Of a stretch of DNA of 64,000 nt, positions 58,062-64,000 are shown piece after piece. Under the pieces are notes generated by a model that was given only the letters and a program-made list of their open reading frames with translations, had not been told where the DNA came from and did not search any database. The DNA comes from Sipunculus nudus (taxonomy: Eukaryota > Annelida > Sipuncula > Golfingiida > Sipunculidae): NCBI GenBank assembly GCA_026874595.1, contig CM049321.1:23619979-23683978 (forward strand), given 5' to 3'. Numbering within the stretch: position 1 is the first letter of the stretch; the number at the start of each line of letters is the position of its first letter. The position numbers were made by a program, and so were the translations under genes.

Positions 58062-58225
58062 CTATTTTCCATGCAGAGGCTGATACCCATGGCTTCTTCT
58101 CAACTTGACAAACTGATAAACACAGATGGTTCCTAAAACGACCACTAGGAGCGCCATTGTTGTAGCAAAGATATTGACCGCCAGCATACCACGAGTACCA
58201 TCACTGTCTGTGGTCCTTGATCCAT
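58062..58225 (-). CDS. laccase-type multicopper oxidase, last exon (membrane anchor)
   Basis: Acceptor CTCTGCCTTCCCTAG, stop TAG at 58062-58064. In phase with the previous exon it encodes DGSRTTDSDGTRG, one transmembrane helix (about MLAVNIFATTMALLVVVLGT and the next few residues), then a short basic tail FVKLRRSHGYQPLHGK. This predicts a type I membrane protein with the oxidase outside the cell, if the missing N-terminus carries a signal peptide. Confidence 0.88.
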
Positions 58226-59191
58226 CTAGGGAAGGCAGAGAGAAGATGTTATATGTTTGATGGCAGAAATACGAATATAATAAGACATGTAAAAACAGAA
58301 CCATGGGATTCATGTGTCATGGCGCTCAGCTGTCTATCAAGGCTAAATAATTCTAGCATAGAACACCATTAAATGACCATTATGACCTTCATCATGAAAC
58401 AATTATAAGAAAAGAAAACAGAAAGATAAACTTAAAGGAAAACATTCTTGAAAATCTGAATGAGTGGGTCTATCTTTTTTGACTGAACAAACGATATTGG
58501 TAGGATAAACGTGGAAACGTGTTGTCTCATTGTCATAAAGCTATCTATATATCAACATAAATAGTAAAATTCAGGTCAACCAATACATGAACAATAAGCT
58601 ATATTTGCATTTTGTGGTGAATATTTACTGATAGATTTATGATCTGATAATGTTGGTATGTTGAATAAGTGCACATGTATTGAGCTTAAACCATTCACGT
58701 GAATGTTATCTGTCAGTATCAACATAAACGTTACACTTGCAAAACCATTAAATCTAAATGTAATTGAAATTGTATCTGATAAATCCGCTGCAAGCAGCAG
58801 ATAAATCAGCTTAATTTTGCCTTGCATCACTTCGATGTGTGTGTCCGTGGATATGAGATAATACCAGTGAAAAAAACGGTATAGCTTGACACGAGCACGT
58901 TCACATCTGAATTAATTCTATTGATTTCAAAGCCCAAAGCTGTATTTAACATATTGTGACCACGTTTGGGCGCGTCTTTTTTTTTATTCCCAGTTTTTAC
59001 ACTACGCCCGCTCTTGCTTCGTCGCACTTAGACCCCTGCTGCTATGGGTAATAGGAGTTATCCACAAGGTAAATGAAGTGACCTGCGTGAGGTTCTTTCA
59101 CGCACCAAGCATTGAACAGAGCGAAATTGATCTGATGCTACTATTATATCAGCCGTCTATCAAAGAGAACATTATCTAACGCTCCTCAGGC

Positions 59192-59620
59192 AGCGGTTGT
59201 ACACTGCAGTCGTCCAGGATATCGTTTCGTGTAACCGCTGCTTGTTATTGCAAGGTTCCCTGCGCAGAAACACCAGGGTGCGCAAAGAACACAGGATTGT
59301 AATCAGATCACTGGAAGCGTGTTATTGCATTTTGCATCAGTCCAAATTTTTGATAAGCGCCACTCATTCTTGTTAATTTCACCGGGACACAAAGCTCTCA
59401 TTGGTCTAATTCTTGGCCCTGTGTCAGAACAGGTGTTATCAGACCAACGAGAGCGGGTGTCTCATGTTTAAAATTTGGGCTGGATGCACAATGCGATAAC
59501 ATGCTATCACACTATTCTATGCTCTGCGGGCACCCTGGTGTTCCTGCCCAGAGAAACTTGCCATAACGAGCAGCGGTTACACGAAACGATGTCTGGGACG
59601 ACTGCAGTGTACAACCGCTC
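59192..59620. mobile_element. foldback MITE, complete copy (E1) in laccase last intron
   Basis: The left arm from AGCGGTTGTACACTGCAGTC and the right arm ending GACTGCAGTGTACAACCGCT are reverse complements over some 200 bp with scattered mismatches, so nearly the whole 429 bp folds into one hairpin. Inner parts include AACACCAGGGTGCGCAAAG and GGTCTAATTCTTGGCC. No coding capacity. A clear target-site duplication was not seen. Confidence 0.85.
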
Positions 59621-59663
59621 CGTGCGACATGACGACTGACCTGCTAGCAGATACATGCCATAC

Positions 59664-59846
59664 CTGAGCTCAGAACACTTGCTGTCTTTCTATTTGATGA
59701 ATCACTAACATTTTGCCATGAGAAGCCGCCACATGTTGGGAACCCGTTTGGAGGTGGGACCATTTGTTCTGGTTCCCCTGACTGTAGGATCAAGCTCATC
59801 CCGTCCAATCCGTGAAATTCCATGTGACAATGCATGAACCAAAAAC
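59664..59846 (-). CDS. laccase-type multicopper oxidase, second-last exon (HCH...H...M motif)
   Basis: Acceptor TTATATTTTAAG, donor AGCTCAG|GTATGG. It encodes FWFMHCHMEFHGLDGM, the L4 motif: the His-Cys-His triad that bridges the type 1 and type 3 coppers, and a Met at the usual axial position of the type 1 copper. The remainder (GEPEQMVPPPNGFPTCGGFS) is typical of the C-terminal tail after the last cupredoxin domain. Confidence 0.93.
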
Positions 59847-60697
59847 CTTAAAATATAAAACAAATAGTTATGAGCTCTCTGTGTGCAGAGTGCTAATAAA
59901 ATATTATTTTTCTCTGAAGAGCCGAGTGCAAAATTAGTCGGATATGCCACAAAGAATTGCTTAACACATGGAATCTATATGACGCTGAGAGGCAAAATAT
60001 GCCATGCAATTACTTATAAATAAAATAAATTTTTAATGATCCTTTTACTTTGTTCAATTAATCACATTAGGCAGGAGAAACTGATTTTTTACTTTTGTCG
60101 AAATATTCAAAATCAAAATAACCAGTCGCTGTCACTAAGATAAACACCTATGTTGACAACAGTACTGACCACGGTTTTATAGTTAAACTTCAGGAATTAT
60201 AAAGCACGAGGAATTTAATTGTTTTGCTCAATGGAGATCATTATTGAGCGAACAGGCGCGAACATCTTAGACTGACCAAGCCGAATTGCTAATAAAAGAT
60301 TACCAGTATTCTGGTAATACAACACTTCTTCCGATATCTCAGACAGGCGGCAAATCAATTCTATTATATAGTTCCTTGACACCACATTTTTACGTCAGTC
60401 GTGTAATGGAATTACGTTTTATTATATAATTTATTGCCGAACATAATCACTGGGGCCTAGCAGGTCTAGACCACTTTAATGGCTTGGGAAATGTTCCGAA
60501 TGATGATGAAATAAAAAAAAGCCTGATATCCAGGCCGGCACAATTTGTTAATTGCCAGTAGGTTGGTGGCATTAACTATAAACCGATTTCACTCATATTT
60601 CTATACTGGCTATTAAACTGACCCCTGGTTGAAATATAGATAAGAACAACAATTAATATAATAAATAGGCTTAAAATAAAAAAATTCTACGGTTTAC

Positions 60698-60985
60698 CAG
60701 GGTTATCCGCTTTGAATCTTACGACCACGTATCCTCCCGCCGGTATCATTATCATGTCTTTCCGAGGAGCCCCTTCCAGGACGACATCAGGCACGTGACC
60801 ATGAGACCAGCTACTATTGGCCCATGTCAGTGAGTTGCAGTAGTCTCCATCTTTGCAGAATAAATCTGCGGAGTTTTCCTTGAGTACAAATGTATCAGAC
60901 TCATACTGAGGAAATCCAAGTTTTATAACTTGAAAGTTGTGCCCGTGCAGATGAATTGGGTGGGGGTTACCGTTAATCGTTCCGA
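60698..60985 (-). CDS. laccase-type multicopper oxidase, third-last exon (HPIHLHGH motif)
   Basis: Acceptor GTTTTATTACAG, donor AACCCTG|GTAAAC, phase 1 at both ends. It encodes GTINGNPHPIHLHGHNFQVI, the L3 copper-binding motif that supplies ligands to the type 1, 2 and 3 copper sites. It then gives KLGFPQYESDTFV, a Cys-containing loop (DLFCKDGDYC), and DMIMIPAGGYVVVRFKADNP, the strand leading to the last copper motif. Phase and sequence join exactly to the exons on both sides. Confidence 0.93.
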
Positions 60986-63387
60986 CTGTAATAAAACAGA
61001 CATGTAATTAACATATTTAAATGAGAGAATCATATCTTTTCATGTTTGTTTCAAGTTATCGATTCTTTCTCCAGATGTCGATTCAATTTGGTTGAGAATC
61101 GTAAACAAAACAGGGCGGCAAGGGTGACTCTGTTGTAGATATCATGTCAGGCCACAACAAATCAATCATGCTGAATTGAGGCTCATATTTCTAACAGATC
61201 CTTGGTAGACCTTGCCTTCTTGATATACACCCTTTCGATATTTGAGGTACACATTTTGTATTCTCCCCGGGAATCGGCAAAACTTCACATGTTTTGTCTC
61301 TGCCTATTAATTCCGTTCATATTTACCGGGAGTTCGTTAAACAGTTTTTATTTGCGAAAAATTCGAATCAACAGTCATATGACAGTCCAACCAATCAGGA
61401 AATGACGTCAGTTCCGGTGTTCCAGTGCACTTCTTGTGTTACTTTTATTGTTACGAGGTCCATACCTTAGGCATACCAAAAATGTTTTACGAGCTTTAGA
61501 AGCAAATATTATTTTTTTTAAATTTTACCTGTTTAGACAGAATGCTTAGGAGTTGTGCAAATTTGAAGAAAAATACATTGTTCGCTTTTTGAAATGGTGA
61601 TTATATAATGAACACATTAATATGCCTTTAAGATTTCTGTTAGAGGAATTTAGGCAAGACCAGGTCCTTATTTGCCAATAAAAAATCATGTAAAACAGGA
61701 GAGGAGTTTCTATTGAAAAGTTTTTTTGTGTGGCCTTTGAGACAATGTGGAGTGTGTCTGCTGCAATCGCTGTGTTTTAATCTGCTAAAGGAAAGTAGTG
61801 CATCGTTCACGAGAAAGGCAAAGTACTTAATATTCAACAGGCATCTAGGTGTGGAGGCTGATTACATGCAGGACTCAAAGCCAGAATTTCATGAGACAGA
61901 ATCGAAGCCGAGGCGATGAGATTTTTACTGTTGACCCAACCCAAGGTGGGAGCTTAAATGGGAGTGAGGCTTAAATGGGAGTGAGGTGCCCGTCGGCCGT
62001 GTATCACTCACACGAGAGCACCCTCCGTGGCATCTATGGTTGTTTGACCAATTAATCAACGTGAGGTAGTCATCCGGCCTGGTCAACACCAGGATATGAA
62101 ATTGGAGGAAACGTGTTCTACTTATTAATGAGTCGATATAAATGTATTTCATTTTCAATATGTAAAATATCACGTGGAGTATTTAAACTATGAACCAATC
62201 CTCACACGGTACGATTCTTAATGAGTTTCTATTGTTTTTCAGAGATAACATTTAAAAAAACGTAGGAAATTGCTGCGTGTGAGAGATTGCGGTAATTGTA
62301 ATGGAAGACATGTACACCCCTTCTCAGACCCAGTGTAGGAAATTCCAAATACTCTGCATAGATACCCCCCCCCCCCCCACCACACACAATACAGGTGGAC
62401 TCACCCATTGGTGCGAAGATGATACTTCACAGCCATGGGGTCAGAGAGGGGGATCAGGGGACTAAATGGTTGGCGGGCCTGGAGGGAAGACCTCTATGGC
62501 CCGCAGGTAAGTCACTAAGACGGTAGCTGGGGTCACGTATGTTTAAGGAAACGGAGATCGTTACGCATCTGCTGAAGTTGAGTAGCTTGCAACACTTCAG
62601 ATCTTTGGTAAAACGTACACCCTATACACACCCTCAGTATCTGTGGTAAAGCGTACACCCCATGCAATGACTGGCACTAAACTGTTTGGCATAAAGGAAG
62701 GAAGCATTCTAAATTCGGACAGACCATTCGGCAATTCTGGTATTTAAACCTTAAATTCTGTGTTGTTTTATATTTTCTGTTGTGAAATCTTACATTGACG
62801 AGTGCTTTGCCAGCCTGCTCATCAAATTATTTGCAGGTAGTGATTCGCACCTGCATTTTTGCAATATTTTTCATCGAAATTGTATAATAACTGCCACACT
62901 TAAAGTAGATAGGCATATCAAAGCAAGAAGAAGGAAGATGAATAAAGAGCACCCGATCTAGAAGTTACAGATTCCTGGACATACAAAGATATAAGAATTT
63001 AATATTACGAGTAAGTGTCATAGAAAACAATGAAGAATGGCCGTACAGATGGCATGAGAAATTGGCCCGAGTGTTTTTACAGTGAATTGTCGTAGCATGT
63101 GAGGTAAGAGTGGCCAATATTCAACAAAACGAATATTAAAATTAGCATCAGAGATATGTCTGTACCTCATGAGATTGCTTATACGCTATAAATACAATTA
63201 TCACTGAATGATTTGAGCGAGAGGCAAATTTGAGTTGAGGTTCATATGGCATGCGGCATCAGTTCTCAAATGACCAAATAGGTGTATATAAAATATATAT
63301 ATATATATAACTGTTCACCTGTGTCAGGAGGCTGAACCCTCCCCCCCCCCCAAGACACTGTATCTGCCACTTATTCAAACACTGTAC
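60986..63387 (-). other. laccase intron
   Basis: No further exon is needed: the flanking exons join in phase with continuous protein sequence. Contents include a tandem 19-bp duplication around GCTTAAATGGGAGTGAG (61950-61990), a poly-C run near 62365-62379 and an (AT)n run near 63290-63309. Confidence 0.6.
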
Positions 63388-63517
63388 CTGGGTTGTTCAG
63401 CGTAACGGCATAGACCAGCTGGACCACGTGACCAAACGGGACCTTGACAACATGAGTACACTTACACTCCGTCGGACAGGTACCCTCACACTTTTCAATC
63501 GCCTGATTTGGCTGAAG
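63388..63517 (-). CDS. laccase-type multicopper oxidase, fourth-last exon
   Basis: The gene runs on the minus strand and its N-terminal exons lie beyond the right edge. This exon has acceptor TTACGTTTCAG at 63518 and donor CAACCCAG|GTACAG after 63388, starts in phase 0 and ends in phase 1. It encodes LQPNQAIEKC, a Cys-rich piece CEGTCPTECKC, and FGHVVQLVYAVTLNNP, the strand leading into the HPxHLHGH copper motif of the next exon. Multicopper oxidases oxidise phenols or metal ions and reduce oxygen to water; in molluscs laccase-like enzymes are implicated in cross-linking and pigmentation, but the role here is not known. Confidence 0.85.
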
Positions 63518-63746
63518 CTGAAACGTAACAAATGGACTTCAGCAATATATTATTTAGTGAACAGATCTTTTGTTAAGTGCAAGTTAAAACTTAAAATAAA
63601 CTGCAATGGATGATCTACAGGCTTAATGAAACTAAGCCATACATTTCACTGTAGATATACTTCAAAGACACTAAGCCATATATTGCCACTGGAGGAGTTC
63701 AAGGTCACTGCTCACATGCTGCTGCATGTGGAAAGTTGTCCTAGGC

Positions 63747-63803
63747 GTGTGTCAATCATGGCATTCGCTCGGCTTCGCTTCGCGAATGCCATGCATGACA
63801 CAC
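63747..63803. repeat. 57-bp hairpin with 22-bp arms
   Basis: Arms 63747-63768 and 63782-63803 (GTGTGTCA..CATGGCATTC facing GAATGCCATG..TGACACAC) match at 20 of 22 positions, loop TCGGCTTCGCTTC. Probably the terminus of another repeat family. Confidence 0.75.
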
Positions 63804-64000
63804 TCCTCGTGAACCCTTGCATAATGCATGACATTTCAATAGGGTATAACCAATACAAGGCCAATACCAATACAAGGTCATTCCTCTAGATCAGTGTGTA
63901 TAGTTGTGTGACTGTATATAAATTTGAAAGAATAATGGTCAAAATAAAATGCAGCCCCCCCCCCCCCTCCCCCGCCCTCTTCCCCCAGACGGAACAGACA

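Overview
This window looks like nuclear DNA from a marine mollusc, most likely a bivalve. The genes are split by introns with GT/AG borders. The sequence is AT-rich with many (AT)n, (GA)n and poly-C/G tracts. Introns and spacers are packed with non-autonomous repeats whose terminal hairpins, tandem-repeat cores and ACGG-type microsatellites resemble the bivalve 'pearl'/HINE (Helitron-like) elements. No bacterial gene organisation is present. The species cannot be named from the sequence alone.

Left part (1-21 kb). A C2H2 zinc-finger gene (ZNF-A, 3643-5598, minus) carries an expanded 12-residue repeat between its first finger and its C-terminal finger array. Between 7.0 and 10.9 kb lie wrecked LINE pieces (ORF1-like, endonuclease, and a reverse transcriptase in opposite orientation). 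The rest is microsatellite-rich spacer, a family-B repeat (15.2-16.3 kb), a 180-bp tandem-repeat element (family C, 18.6-20.4 kb), a Tigger/pogo-type transposase relic (20.5 kb) and a tRNA-type SINE (21.5 kb).

Centre (21.9-45.7 kb). The main find is one ten-exon minus-strand gene model whose splice phases agree at all nine introns: coding positions 42684 down to 21929, 1,290 codons. It joins a second zinc-finger array, paralogous to ZNF-A, to a region that reads as a degenerate tyrosine-recombinase-like domain, then a basic patch and a SANT/Myb-like C-terminus. Key catalytic positions of the recombinase fold look lost while the reading frame is intact, suggesting a co-opted transposon-derived or phage-integrase-like protein rather than an active enzyme. 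Its introns hold three complete family-A elements, all antisense to the gene, plus SINE-like and foldback elements.

Right part (45-58 kb). Two consensus CRE palindromes exactly 40 bp apart sit between a possible 5' exon of the fusion gene (minus) and a possible short plus-strand gene (exons near 45678, 48168 and 48541). Another family-B element lies at 45.8-47.5 kb. The rest is AT-rich spacer with foldback and MITE-like hairpins and a recent 168-bp direct duplication at 56 kb.

Far right (58-64 kb, minus). The last four exons of a laccase-type multicopper oxidase are present with both C-terminal copper motifs and a C-terminal membrane anchor. Its N-terminal half lies beyond the right edge. 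A long foldback MITE sits in its last intron, and a sibling copy lies at 30.5 kb.
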